Counted from the first letter of the stretch, positions 11,701 through 20,202 are shown. The stretch: 64,000 bases of DNA from Citrobacter sp. FP75 (GCF_018342065.1 NZ_JAFDOE010000001.1:1240001-1304000); one strand, 5' to 3'. Program-made: numbers and translations. Notes: a model not told the origin generated them from the letters alone.

Positions 11701-12010
11701 CTAGCTTGCTTTGGTTTGCCCCTGTTCCATCACTAAGCCCCTTATAAATCACTTCAATCAGCGCTTTTTTGGTATTCCCATAGTGGTAACGTTCTGCATC
11801 AAATTCAATAAATCGATACTCAGATCCAAGTTCACTTTTCAAAAGATTTATAATGGTAGACTTACCAGAACCCAGTTCTCCCTCAAGACCTATAATATTG
11901 TTATCGGCTTCGCGTAAAACCCCAGCCATACGCTCAGCCACTTTCTTGTGGCTCTCACCTTCAAAAAGATCATTATCTGCAGGTGATTCCTTTTGTAACT
12001 TTAACGGCAT
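8714..12010 (-). CDS. KAP-family P-loop NTPase with membrane insert (candidate phage-exclusion protein)
   Basis: 1098 residues. Walker A is GELGSGKST at residues 44-52. Two hydrophobic segments lie at about 125-190 (WWTVMFILCSLLAV and LLSPAILLGILWF). The Walker B/KAP signature IIDNLDR lies near residue 250. Membrane helices inserted between Walker A and B are the hallmark of KAP NTPases, the family of F-plasmid PifA, which excludes phage T7. The remaining 700 or so residues are probably helical and I recognise no domain there. It sits alone, reversed to the phage late operon, between that operon and the prophage edge, the usual place for cargo ('moron') genes. It is clearly AT-richer than the core genes. 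A defence role is inference; no partner effector gene is visible. Confidence 0.75.
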   Translation of the reverse strand: MPLKLQKESPADNDLFEGESHKKVAERMAGVLREADNNIIGLEGELGSGKSTIINLLKSELGSEYRFIEFDAERYHYGNTKKALIEVIYKGLSDGTGANQSKLDTYRNQALGNIVEYEKKVKSRLSWWTVMFILCSLLAVQMARYLLSDINKLMVTDITVSKLVLLIETLGLLSPAILLGILWFTRCFCRSKLGNKEPITVGDLFKRNSTDTISETWMASREVGTIELHDALSGFTDKDTLPRNLHFILIIDNLDRIVPEKVKELWSDMELIAGTTHEHFRVIIPYSARQVASSLEMEGHSGREFIAKRIPVTFSVPPLITAGWQDAFKTMWHQTVSELDEISCTEVIQLIERWRPLQYPRITPRLLKKLVNDIHILNLTVPVNSSEEPLRFVLIALYILMVRYGDYDIRVLLRNPLQEGELNGQLNLPPDDQSDKLRANYAQLKRIFRNDDNRWSEYLMSVHYQAPAALARSELIDTPLISAVIAKDPVALERLINMWGFTHAWHRCASAMDMSIWLETVAELPPSIYNLIQPQIDHALQQLNTSYAIQAREDFNFSLNNALLKLIQNHIISTESFMTRQRAFIISELNALTPFDVDSNEMISTLFAEADQYSILFGASLFDSIDTFIPGNIYVHYLLNNEKRWKGLNIPALKLDEVETETMLVTVLDAPGEDIFNSGVLRFVGVDSLAYENIIKGEKPIYQNISKLISDFANGTVIDNFVDFRKLALTKDWNTSNQLSLLTYQTTMQQNYPVEFAAHSVAHMVAIGIFTEITAYNNYIDNDEFTDLLVKYFIYGKDWHNISKSLSNNEAIPIVKAAIQRLFQENKIERLDVALYVRKDYPLLSMHIKDADLMEPVISREKWLKESLNLKEIELISEDTLKALLRTEALLDTHDHLYALSQSLLAVDMLTTSFRTITSNNQIILTHMKNLGRKIHLSPDVNSFAEWYRSASSEELTQTKRIRFIWDLLDEEQQQEILVQLHDILLEVQVSKSNRVKLIHDFGDVINFTEPEKGGSRRGIGALFNLAEKDRDLRAWLDRQNYVFSNWPLAESRSVTNIIMDHKDLFPGICSSSKFIENRIKETELVKIIEREEDMQKD

Positions 12011-12281
12011 ACTTCCCTCACAATGATAATCTGATTGTTTTCTGTGCTATCTAATTACAACTATAATGTATTGGTTATGTACCTAATGTATCTATTGGCG
12101 ATAATAAACTAATCCCGATATCGCTATGAACAAAATATCATTAAGTTAATTCAAAAATGGAGCGTTGGATTACCTTAGGACAATAGAATAATTCGTGTAG
12201 TGAAAATAGTTTATCAGAAAAATGGTCAAGCAGTAATCAGAGTTCCATACTGTCTGCTAGGGCCATCTCATACAACAGAAG
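12011..12281. other. AT-rich region upstream of the KAP gene
   Basis: No supportable gene. The KAP promoter presumably lies here, reading leftwards. A weak reading of 12190-12340 (FV.KIVYQKNG-like) is broken by stops and may be gene debris. No transfer RNA was seen. Confidence 0.4.
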
Positions 12282-12301
12282 ATCTGTATGTAAATACAGT
12301 A
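12282..12301 (+). promoter_or_regulatory. LexA (SOS) box upstream of the umuD remnant
   Basis: The core CTGT-N8-ACAG matches the LexA consensus, with the second half-site ending in ACAGTA. It lies 14 bp before the ATG of the decayed umuD copy, about the same layout as the intact umuD at 53 kb. The operator therefore survives although its gene is dead. Confidence 0.7.
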
Positions 12302-12315
12302 TTAAGAGATGCGTT

Positions 12316-12715
12316 ATGCTATCGTACAGCTCCATAGAGCTACGTAAAATTGCTGCTATTCCTCTTTTCAGTGATTGAGTTCAATGCGTCTTTTCCAAAC
12401 CGCCTCAAGGTTATGTTGAACAACATATTGATCCAGTTGAAGTGCTGATTAACTCCACCAATTTGACGTATTTTGCAACAGCTGCAGTTTACTTGATGAG
12501 CGATGCTTGTATCAGCACTGAAGTACTAACCATCGTTGATATCTCATTATCACCAAGTATGGTGATATTGTAAGTTTTGTGGTTGACGGCAAGTTTACCC
12601 TAATAAACTTCAGCTTGATTCTGTGATACAGCTCAATCCGATGAACGGTTACACAGGCCAATACGTATTGGTAGTGAAGAGCGAAGAAGATCTCGATTTA
12701 TTGAGTGGAGTATGA
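12316..12715 (+). pseudogene. umuD: Decayed umuD-like gene at the prophage edge
   Basis: The frame from ATG 12316 reads 20 residues ending IPLFSD, then hits TGA at 12376. Past the stop the same frame reads VQCVFSKPPQGYVEQHID, matching Umu[19 protein letters not shown] around its autocleavage site, and then a stretch aligned with LTYF (UmuD ATYF). A frame change then gives GDIV..VVDGKFTL (UmuD GDIVIAAVDGEFTV), and another gives IQLNPMN (UmuD VQLIPMN). At least one nonsense change and two frameshifts are needed. The catalytic GDSM is also lost (reads AVYLM) and the cleavage Gly is Val. It is not translatable as a protease. Origin: an old phage-borne SOS gene or a remnant of an earlier insertion. 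Confidence 0.75.
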
Positions 12716-12735
12716 CTATAACAGATAGTAGAGAA

Positions 12736-12820
12736 GGGGATATTTGGGGGCAAATTTGGGGGCATTTTGGGGCGTAGGGGCGGGTTTTGGGGCAAAAAAA
12801 TAGCCGCTATTAGCCGCTAT
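12736..12820. repeat. G-tract cluster and 10-bp tandem repeat at the prophage/fnr junction
   Basis: Seven G runs occur at 12736-12739, 12746-12750, 12758-12762, 12769-12772, 12777-12780, 12782-12784 and 12789-12792. They satisfy a four-tract G-quadruplex pattern on the + strand. They are followed directly by an exact tandem duplication of TAGCCGCTAT at 12801-12820. In E. coli the gene after fnr is uspE; here this segment and the phage late end take its place, so the right attachment site should lie within about 12716-12955. The exact att core cannot be set without the other end. Confidence 0.5.
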
Positions 12821-12955
12821 TGTCTGAACCCATTGATCTGTATGTGTATGAAATCTAGGTAAATCATTGAAACAGGGGAGAACCTCCTGCCAGATCAATA
12901 AATCGGGAAAATTTAGCGATTTGACAGAAGGCTAACTGCGATGCTTGCGGAAAGA

Positions 12956-13708
12956 TTAAGCAACGTTACGTGTGTGACCGGCAAGAACGGCCAGCGCGTC
13001 GCTATTCTCGATAGTGATATATTTACCTTTCACTGCCAGCATGCCGCTTTTCTGGAAGCGACCCAGCAGGCGGCTGATGGTTTCGACCGTTAAACCGAGG
13101 TAGTTACCGATATCGCCACGGGTCATCGTCAGGCGGAATTCGCGAGGTGAGAATCCACGTTGGGCAAAACGACGAGACAGATTGTAGATGAATGCCGCTA
13201 AACGTTCTTCTGCATTCTTCTTCGACAACAGCAGGATCATATCCTGGTCGCCTTTGATCTCGCCGCTCATCAGACGCATCATCTGCTGACGCAGATTCGG
13301 CATTTTGCCGGACAAGTCATCCAGGGTCTCGAATGGGATTTCGCATACCATTGAGGTTTCCAGGGCCTGCGCGAAGCTTGGGTGATGACCGCTGCCAATG
13401 GCGTCAAAACCAACCAAATCGCCTGCCAGATGAAAACCGGTAATTTGCTCATCACCTTGCTCGGTAATGGTGTAGCTTTTAATCGTTCCGGAGCGGATAG
13501 CATAGAGTGATTTAAGCTCATCACCTGCTTTAAAGAGCGTCTGCCCCTTTTGGATAGGCTTTTTGCGCTCAATGATATTATCGAGCTGGTCCAGCTCGTG
13601 CTCGTTAAGTGTGAACGGGATGCAAAGCTGGCTGATGCTGCAATCCTGGCAATGGATAGCACAACCGCCAGACTGAATGCGCCGTATAATTCGCTTTTCC
13701 GGGATCAT
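12956..13708 (-). CDS. fnr: Fnr, oxygen-sensing global transcription regulator
   Basis: 250 residues, the usual Fnr length, starting [10 protein letters not shown]. An upstream in-frame start would add 45 residues absent from the family and is rejected. The [4Fe-4S] ligands are Cys20, Cys23, Cys29 and Cys122, and the C-terminal helix-turn-helix contains [10 protein letters not shown]. In the absence of oxygen the cluster-bound dimer binds TTGAT-N4-ATCAA, activating anaerobic respiration and fermentation genes and repressing aerobic ones. Its start region carries its own FNR box. The gene is intact, but its downstream neighbour is prophage rather than uspE. Confidence 0.97.
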   Translation of the reverse strand: MIPEKRIIRRIQSGGCAIHCQDCSISQLCIPFTLNEHELDQLDNIIERKKPIQKGQTLFKAGDELKSLYAIRSGTIKSYTITEQGDEQITGFHLAGDLVGFDAIGSGHHPSFAQALETSMVCEIPFETLDDLSGKMPNLRQQMMRLMSGEIKGDQDMILLLSKKNAEERLAAFIYNLSRRFAQRGFSPREFRLTMTRGDIGNYLGLTVETISRLLGRFQKSGMLAVKGKYITIENSDALAVLAGHTRNVA

Positions 13709-13727
13709 AGGTCTGCTCAAGCCGTAA

Positions 13728-13741
13728 TTGATATTTGTCAA
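13728..13741 (-). promoter_or_regulatory. FNR box at the fnr promoter (autoregulation)
   Basis: On the fnr strand this reads TTGACAAATATCAA, one base off TTGAT-N4-ATCAA. It lies 20 bp upstream of the start codon, around the transcription start, the place from which Fnr represses itself in E. coli. Confidence 0.8.
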
Positions 13742-13903
13742 TTTTAACATCTTTTTGGTGAGCACGTAAGCCTGAGGTACTCCCAATAGAGAATAATTCA
13801 GGTATAAATGGGGTGAATGTTTTTTATGTGCCTGATTATCCACATTTTATCTGCGGTTGCTTTATATGGAAGTGTGATCAATAGGGCATTAATTGCCTGG
13901 ATT

Positions 13904-14419
13904 CTAGAGCAGCAAATAACCTTCGTGACGCAATAACCACTCTTTTCGCTGCACACCACCCGCATATCCTGTCATGGTACCGTTGCGTCCAATCACACGA
14001 TGACAGGGAACAACAATGCTAACTGGGTTAGAGCCGTTTGCTGCTCCGACGGCTCTGGCGGCACCGGGACGCCCCAGTTGTTCGGCCAGTTGCCCATAAT
14101 GCATCACCTGACCACAGGGGATCGTGCGTAGCGCTTGCCAGACTTCCCGCTGAAACGGGGTGCCCGCGGTAGCGGTTTCCAGCGTATTAATAATGCTCAG
14201 ATTACCCGCAAAATACTCTGACAGTTTATCGCTCAGCCCACCGGGATTTTTGGCGGCAATGCGCTGATAGCCTTCGGCGCGATAGTGAATATTCAGCAGT
14301 TGTTCCATGCGATCGCTATGCTGCTCCCACTCGACGGCGCGCAGGCGAAATTGTTCATCGCAGATGATCCAAAGTGGGCCTAGCGGTGTTGCGATGGAGT
14401 CTTCAAGTAAATTAAGCAT
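13904..14419 (-). CDS. ogt: Ogt, O6-alkylguanine-DNA alkyltransferase (constitutive)
   Basis: 171 residues, full length. The active-site signature IVVPCHRV places the acceptor cysteine at residue 139, followed by the conserved GTMTGYAGG loop. It removes alkyl groups from O6-guanine and O4-thymine by suicide transfer. It lies just upstream of fnr on the same strand, with about 195 bp between the start of fnr and its own stop. The E. coli abgTBAR genes that separate ogt from smrA are absent here. Confidence 0.96.
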   Translation of the reverse strand: MLNLLEDSIATPLGPLWIICDEQFRLRAVEWEQHSDRMEQLLNIHYRAEGYQRIAAKNPGGLSDKLSEYFAGNLSIINTLETATAGTPFQREVWQALRTIPCGQVMHYGQLAEQLGRPGAARAVGAANGSNPVSIVVPCHRVIGRNGTMTGYAGGVQRKEWLLRHEGYLLL

Positions 14420-14629
14420 CCGTTTCTCTCAATTCAGGCGGGACAATACCCGCGCTAGTCAGCGGGTTACACCATATCATGCCATGGATATTCGCAGCTA
14501 TACCCCCTTAGATCCAATAAAGGACGCATTAGATACTCCGGCATATTATTGGAAATAACCGTAAACCGTTGTCGGTATAATAGTGCGCGGTTATGATAAT
14601 GGCCGTCGCAAAATGCTGGAGGATGAGAC

Positions 14630-15193
14630 ATGAACCCTGATGACGCATCGTTGTTTCTGGACGCTATGGGAGATGTTGAACCGCTAAAAGGCCGCTCTGA
14701 AATCCATTGGCAGCCTTCACGCAATCTCCGCGCGCCAGCACGTATCGACACGCTGCAGCTGGATAATTTTCTCTCGACGGACTTCCTGGATATTGTACCG
14801 CTGAGCGAACCGCTGGCGTTTCATCGCGAAGGTTTACAGCAGGGTGTTACCGACAAATTGCGTAGCGGAAAGTACCCCCAGCAGGCCAGCCTCAATCTCC
14901 TGCGCCAGCCGGTTGAAACGTGCCGTCAGATGTTATTCAGTTTTATACATCAGGCCCGGGAGGAGGGGCTGCGCAATGTGCTCATTATTCACGGCAAGGG
15001 ACGAAACGATAATTCCCATGCCAACATTGTGCGTAGCTATATGGCGCGCTGGTTGACGGAATTTGATGACGTGCAGGCCTACTGTAGTGCACTGCCACAC
15101 CACGGTGGCAGCGGGGCATGTTACGTTGCGCTACGCAAAACGGCGCAGGCAAAGCAAGAAAACTGGGAGCGACACGCGAAGCGTAGTCGCTAA
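14630..15193 (+). CDS. smrA: SmrA, Smr-domain DNA endonuclease
   Basis: 187 residues, formerly YdaL. The C-terminal Smr domain carries LRNVLIIHGKGR and the HGGSGACYVAL stretch typical of MutS2-like Smr nucleases; E. coli SmrA nicks DNA in vitro. GGAGG precedes the ATG at good spacing. It converges on dgcM, with only 11 bp between the two stop codons. Confidence 0.94.
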   Translation: MNPDDASLFLDAMGDVEPLKGRSEIHWQPSRNLRAPARIDTLQLDNFLSTDFLDIVPLSEPLAFHREGLQQGVTDKLRSGKYPQQASLNLLRQPVETCRQMLFSFIHQAREEGLRNVLIIHGKGRNDNSHANIVRSYMARWLTEFDDVQAYCSALPHHGGSGACYVALRKTAQAKQENWERHAKRSR

Positions 15194-15204
15194 CGAAAGC
15201 AACC

Positions 15205-16437
15205 TCAGGCCGCCAGTACCCGGTTTCTGCCTTCGTTCTTGGCTTTGTATAAGGCATCGTCCACGCGTTTGAATAATTCATCGATGCTTTCATTCGCTTC
15301 ATGTCGTGCCACGCCAATACTGACGGTAAAGCGGGGCAGTCCAGGCAGGCTGACTCTGGCCACCGTCGCACGTATCGTTTCTGCAAGATTAAGGGCAACG
15401 TCGAGAGGCGTACGTGGCAGGAGCAGCACAAACTCTTCACCTCCCCAACGGAACACCAGATCGTCCTTGCGCGCGCAGGCTTCCAGCGTGCGTGCCAGCG
15501 CACAAAGCACGTCATCCCCTTTTAAATGACCAAAGAGATCGTTAATGCTTTTAAAACGATCGGTGTCGATCAGTAGCAGGCTGTAGTCCTGGGTCAGCGA
15601 CATGATGTGCGATTGCTCTGGTTCGGTGACGTGATAAAAATGTCTGCGGTTGAGTAATCCGGTTAACGCGTCATGCAGAGCAGCCCGTTCCAGTTCCTGT
15701 TCGAGGCGTTTTTGTTCGGTAATATCATGAACGATGCACAGCATCAGCTTATTACCGTAAATCTCGATTGGGCCTGCGTAGGTTTGCACGTGGCGAGTGG
15801 TGCCATCGGCAAGTTTGTGGACAAAATGCAAGGGCTTATGGCCTCCAGGCAGCTGCGCTATTTTATGCATCACCGGCAGGATATGACGCCCCAGCATATT
15901 GATTTCCCAGGTATGCTTTTGACACATCATGTCGAGGCTATAGCCATAGAAGTTAAGGGCGCTGAGGTTCGCATCGACAATCAGGCCATCGCGGGACGGA
16001 TCGATGAGCAGCATTGGCGCCGAGTTTGTCAGGAAAAAACGGGCGTAGAACCCCTGTTTTTTACGCTGATAGTTGGCGGAACGGCTGGCTTTTAGTCCCT
16101 GAGCTGCCGGGGTTTCAATGCCTTCAAAAAGGATGACATCACCACACTCTGCCAGCTCCCTGATAGACAGACGACAGGCCTGTGCGATTTCCTCTCCCTC
16201 CCGGGAAACCGTAAGAATTTCTACGATATCATGATGATTTTTCAGGTCGCTGAGATACATGGTTAAATCAGCCTGGGCATGGGTCGAGAATAATCCCTTT
16301 CTGAGTCGGGAAAAATCCGCAGCCTGCATGATTTCCCGTGCAACGGCATTGGCGAACATCAGTTCTTCGGTATGTGGCGAAACGATCCAGACCGGAATGG
16401 TTAATAAATCCAGTGAATGCAGTTCGTTTATGCTCAT
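15205..16437 (-). CDS. dgcM: DgcM diguanylate cyclase (PAS-GGDEF)
   Basis: About 410 residues from the second in-frame Met (MSINELHSLDLL), which matches the E. coli N-terminus; the first Met (16458) would add seven residues and has no ribosome-binding site. A PAS-type sensor region spans about 120-250, ending CIVHDITEQKRLE, and the C-terminal GGDEF domain reads RWGGEEF, an active signature. In E. coli, DgcM with PdeR and MlrA switches on csgD and hence curli and biofilm. It lies 67 bp downstream of another c-di-GMP gene on the same strand and may be co-transcribed with it. Confidence 0.95.
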   Translation of the reverse strand: MSINELHSLDLLTIPVWIVSPHTEELMFANAVAREIMQAADFSRLRKGLFSTHAQADLTMYLSDLKNHHDIVEILTVSREGEEIAQACRLSIRELAECGDVILFEGIETPAAQGLKASRSANYQRKKQGFYARFFLTNSAPMLLIDPSRDGLIVDANLSALNFYGYSLDMMCQKHTWEINMLGRHILPVMHKIAQLPGGHKPLHFVHKLADGTTRHVQTYAGPIEIYGNKLMLCIVHDITEQKRLEQELERAALHDALTGLLNRRHFYHVTEPEQSHIMSLTQDYSLLLIDTDRFKSINDLFGHLKGDDVLCALARTLEACARKDDLVFRWGGEEFVLLLPRTPLDVALNLAETIRATVARVSLPGLPRFTVSIGVARHEANESIDELFKRVDDALYKAKNEGRNRVLAA

Positions 16438-16504
16438 CGATAATCCCGTTATCTTCATTGGCTGTGTTACCGACTGACTGGCAAATAATAGTCATTATTC
16501 AGTC

Positions 16505-18619
16505 TCACAAGGGTATTGACTGTCGGTGAGACAAAGGTTGTACGGCCAGTTTCGGTTTTACGTTGCTTTCTACGTGCATTAATTCATGGATCTGGTGTGC
16601 GGGAAGTGGCTTAGCGAACAGGTAACCTTGTAGTACTCTGCATCCCATTTGGGTTAGCAGCATTTCCTGCTCCTGCGTCTCAATGCCTTCAGCCACAACG
16701 CACATATTCATAGAGTGGGCTATGTCAATAATAGTAGACACGATTTTTGTGTTTTTGCTGTTCTCACTAATATCTTTGACAAATAGTCTGTCGATTTTTA
16801 ATTCCTGCGCCGGGAGCGACTTTAACATCAGTATATTTGAATAACCAGTGCCGAAATCATCAATAGAAATGGTGATGCCGAGAGCAGAAAACGCATTCAA
16901 CACGTCCACGCTGCGTTTTAAATCTTTAAGGGCTGTAGTTTCCGTCAGTTCCAGCGTTAATTGCGTCGGTGATAGCTGATATTGCGTGAGGGCACTGCAG
17001 ACAATATCGACAATATCATGCTGTTCAAACTGGACGGATGAAAGATTAACGGCGAGAGTCCACTGGCTATGGCCTTGTGACCTCCATTGGTGTAACTGAA
17101 AACAGGCTTGATGAATCACCCAGGTGCCGACGGGAATGATCAGACCCGTCTCTTCGAGCGCAGGAAGAAATTCAGCGGGTAACAATATGCCGCGTTCGGG
17201 GTGATGCCAGCGGAGGAGTGCCTCAAATCCGGCCAGCGTATGATCGCCAGCGGTATATTTGGGCTGATACCATAACTCAAATTGATTGCGCTCAAGCGCT
17301 TGTGACAGCTCCTGTAAAAACGTGGGGGGCGTATCTGCGATCGTCTCCATTTCAGGGGTATAAATCGCCCAACCGTTTCTGCCTGCCTGTTTGACATGGT
17401 ACATCGCCATATCGGCCTTCACTTTTAACTCATGCAGCGTTGCGCCATGTTCGGGATAAATACTGCTCCCTGCGCTTAACGAAACCCGAAGGGTATGGCC
17501 ACATAGCGCAAACGGCTCTTTGATAACATCGGCAATACGGGTCAACAGGGTGGAGACGGCAACTGTGTCGCTGTTAGGGACCAGCAGAATAAATTCATCA
17601 CCTCCCAGTCTTGCGAGCGTCATCGTGTCATCAAGACAGGTATAGATGCGCTGGGTACTGGCGATCAGCAGTTGATCGCCAATGTGATGACCCCAGGTAT
17701 CGTTGACAACTTTGAACCGATCGAGGTCGATAAAGACCAGTGCAAATGGGTATTGATGCTGTTTTGAGTACTGCAGGCAGGTCTGTAAGCAGGCATCAAT
17801 CTGGGTACGGTTGGCCAACCCAGTCAGCGGATCAAAGTGGACCTGATGTTCAAGCTGGCAGTTCAACTGGTGTAAATTATCCGCCAGACGGGACGTGCGC
17901 AGTTGGGAATCCACCATCGAAATCACCAGCATAATCCCCAGTATGACCAGAGTGACAGCACTGACCCAGATGGAGAGTTCCAGCGTGCTAATTCCCTCGT
18001 GCGTGGTGTGTCCGAAGTGAGTGAAGGTTGCCGCGCCCATCCCGGTGTAATGCATAGAAGCAATAGCCAGCGCCATAATGAGTGCGGCAATAAGGCGGTT
18101 AATCAACACGCGACGGGTATTTTGGCGTAAATGAAAGGCCAGCCATAAGCCCACGCCCGACGCCACAATGGCAATGACCATCGAAAGCAGAATCAGCGTG
18201 ATATCCCAGATAATCGCCACATGCTCAATAATGGCCATCATGCCGACGTAGTGCATCGCCACCACGCCAGTGCTTAATAGACTGGTGGCGGCGACAAGGC
18301 GTTTTGTTGATAACGTCTGACCGGAAATGGCGATATTGATGGCCAATGTCGCGCTAACAAGGGCAATAAGGAAAGAGCACGCGGTGAGCAAGAAATGGTA
18401 GTTTATCGGCATGCTCATTTTCATGGCCAGCATACCAATAAAATGCATTGACCAGATCCCCATACCCAGTGTTGCACCACCGGATAACCGCCAAAAGGTC
18501 GATTCTCGCCGACTGGAGATCGCCACTTTTCCCGCACTGTCGAGAGCAATAAAAGAGGCAATAAAAGCGACCACAAAGGAAATCCCAATCAGTACCGGAT
18601 CCCACGACACGTGCAACAT
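16505..18619 (-). CDS. MHYT-GGDEF-EAL membrane c-di-GMP enzyme
   Basis: 704 residues. The N-terminal 240 residues form a membrane-embedded MHYT sensor with the repeated motifs SMHFIGML, AMHYVGMM and SMHYTGMG; such domains are proposed to bind copper and sense O2, CO or NO. GGDEF follows (LARLGGDEF), then EAL (FEALLRWHHPERG, IDDFGTGYSN, KIDRLFV). Both catalytic signatures look intact, so it could make or degrade c-di-GMP. It resembles Pseudomonas MucR in architecture. I know no E. coli K-12 counterpart at this locus. Its 3' end is close to dgcM, suggesting a local signalling pair. Confidence 0.9.
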   Translation of the reverse strand: MLHVSWDPVLIGISFVVAFIASFIALDSAGKVAISSRRESTFWRLSGGATLGMGIWSMHFIGMLAMKMSMPINYHFLLTACSFLIALVSATLAINIAISGQTLSTKRLVAATSLLSTGVVAMHYVGMMAIIEHVAIIWDITLILLSMVIAIVASGVGLWLAFHLRQNTRRVLINRLIAALIMALAIASMHYTGMGAATFTHFGHTTHEGISTLELSIWVSAVTLVILGIMLVISMVDSQLRTSRLADNLHQLNCQLEHQVHFDPLTGLANRTQIDACLQTCLQYSKQHQYPFALVFIDLDRFKVVNDTWGHHIGDQLLIASTQRIYTCLDDTMTLARLGGDEFILLVPNSDTVAVSTLLTRIADVIKEPFALCGHTLRVSLSAGSSIYPEHGATLHELKVKADMAMYHVKQAGRNGWAIYTPEMETIADTPPTFLQELSQALERNQFELWYQPKYTAGDHTLAGFEALLRWHHPERGILLPAEFLPALEETGLIIPVGTWVIHQACFQLHQWRSQGHSQWTLAVNLSSVQFEQHDIVDIVCSALTQYQLSPTQLTLELTETTALKDLKRSVDVLNAFSALGITISIDDFGTGYSNILMLKSLPAQELKIDRLFVKDISENSKNTKIVSTIIDIAHSMNMCVVAEGIETQEQEMLLTQMGCRVLQGYLFAKPLPAHQIHELMHVESNVKPKLAVQPLSHRQSIPL

Positions 18620-18659
18620 CGTACTACCTATATATAAAAAACCGTGATGTTAAATCTAG

Positions 18660-19036
18660 CAGGTTTTGTCAAGTTAACCCGATAAAACCAGGACTGTTCG
18701 TATTTTTTAACCTCGGGCATGAGTTTGAGCCGTTATAACATGGAAAATGCCCGATGTTCGCTTGTGTAATCATTCATGAAATTTATCATTTGCCTGTTTT
18801 GTGTACGCTGCGTGCTCTTCATCACAATAATCTGCCTGTGGGGGCAGTGAGTGAGGTTACCAGAGTAAAACGCTGCATTAATGGAAATTGTAAGTGCAAT
18901 GATGTGCCTTAAGTGAAAAGAAAGTAGGGTCGAATTGAATATTCAGGTTTCCGCATAAGCGAATGGTAATCTGCATCACAACTGCTATAAAAATTACTAC
19001 CCGCATTCGCGTTATTTCTTGGTGAGCAGGATTAAA
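18660..19036. other. Promoter region between the MHYT gene and the chemoreceptor
   Basis: A 377-bp AT-rich gap between divergent genes, with no convincing small ORF or RNA gene. It must hold both promoters. I could not place a clear sigma-28 flagellar promoter. Confidence 0.4.
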
Positions 19037-20202
19037 ATGTTAAATAATATTAGCGTCAGGACGTTTATTATTTCATTTCTGATATTAACGCTGTTTGTTC
19101 TCAATGTGATGGAGCTATTATTATCAGCAGGGCTTAATATCATTATATATACCAACGTAGTGAGCTTTGTTTCGATATCGTGTCTGTGGTGGTATATGAC
19201 GAAATATCTCGTCGTACCAATCAATACCGTGAAAAAGAGCATTGAGGAGGTTACTTCAGGGAATCTGGCGATCAGCATTCCTGAGTTTGGTAATAACTGT
19301 GCGGGTCGCCTTATCCCCGGCATTAACAGTTTATCGAGTAATATTTCCTCGTTAGTCAGTGAAATCCGCACCTCTTCGCGCACGGCGATGACGCTCTCTG
19401 AACAGCTTGCAGAGCGCAGCGCAGAACTCTCGGTTAAAACAGAACAGCAGTCAGGGGCCTTGACGCAAACCGCTGCCAGTATGGATGAGATAGCCATCAG
19501 CACGCGAAATAATGCGGAGAATACGCAACTGGCCAGCGCCCAGGCGAATATCGCCACACAATCCGCCCGTCAGGGGGCGAATTAATGGTACAGGTCGCAA
19601 CCAATATGCACTCGATCACCGAATGCGCACAGCAGATGACGGAAATAATTGCGCTGATTGACGGCATTGCCTTTCAGACGAATATTCTGGCATTGAATGC
19701 GGCGGTGGAATCAGCGCGAGCAGGCGAGCACGGTAAGGGATTTTCTGTGGTAGCGGGAGAGGTGAGAACGCTGGCTCATCGCAGTGCAGAAGCAGCAAAG
19801 AATATTAAACGGCTGATTGACGAAACGCATTACAACGTCCGCGAAGGGGCGGCCGTTGTCCGTGAAGCAGAAAAAAATATGCAGGATATTGTGGGCGGTG
19901 CCGGGCAATTAAACCAGTTGATGGGGGAGATATTAACCACCACGCGGGAGCAGGAGAAAGGTATCGTTAAGATTACCCAGGCCCTGGCTGAGCTGGAAAG
20001 CGTGACTCAAAGTAATGCGGCCATGGTCGATGAGTTATCGGGTTCATCAGGCATTCTGAAAAATCAGGTGAATGACCTGCAGTCGCGAACACATAAATTT
20101 AATTTAAGTAATGCCTCATCACCTGAATTATTCGCGCAACCACGTGGCGCGGCAACGCCACCGGGTCTAAGTCGACGGGGTAAATACGGTCATTCGTTCT
20201 AG
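19037..20202 (+). pseudogene. Methyl-accepting chemotaxis protein split by a frameshift
   Basis: The start ATG 19037 has AGGA upstream. The first frame encodes two membrane segments with almost no periplasmic loop, then HAMP-like and methylation helices, and stops at 19583-19585. The second frame, from about 19585, carries the conserved signalling tip (IDGIAFQTNILALNAAVE). Adding one G to the run at 19573-19577 joins them as ...SARQGGELMVQV..., a natural receptor sequence, so a one-base homopolymer loss is the parsimonious cause. The joined product would be about 388 residues. It has no C-terminal NWETF docking peptide. This could be true inactivation, phase variation or a sequencing error. 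Confidence 0.8.

Noticed and set aside
8506-12955. Prophage integrase gene at the fnr side
   Set aside because: No tyrosine or serine recombinase motif in either strand here. It is expected at the other prophage end, outside the window.
13279-13662. Long antisense frames within fnr, dgcM, hrpA, aldA and fdnG regions
   Set aside because: They are shadows of strongly conserved genes, with no ribosome-binding sites and no protein family resemblance.
13706-13843. Extended N-terminus of Fnr (45 extra residues)
   Set aside because: The known Fnr start ([10 protein letters not shown]) and the FNR box within the extension make the shorter form the real one.
14420-14629. McaS small RNA, which lies near smrA in E. 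coli
   Set aside because: No match to its 5' or terminator sequence in this gap; the neighbouring abg genes are missing as well.
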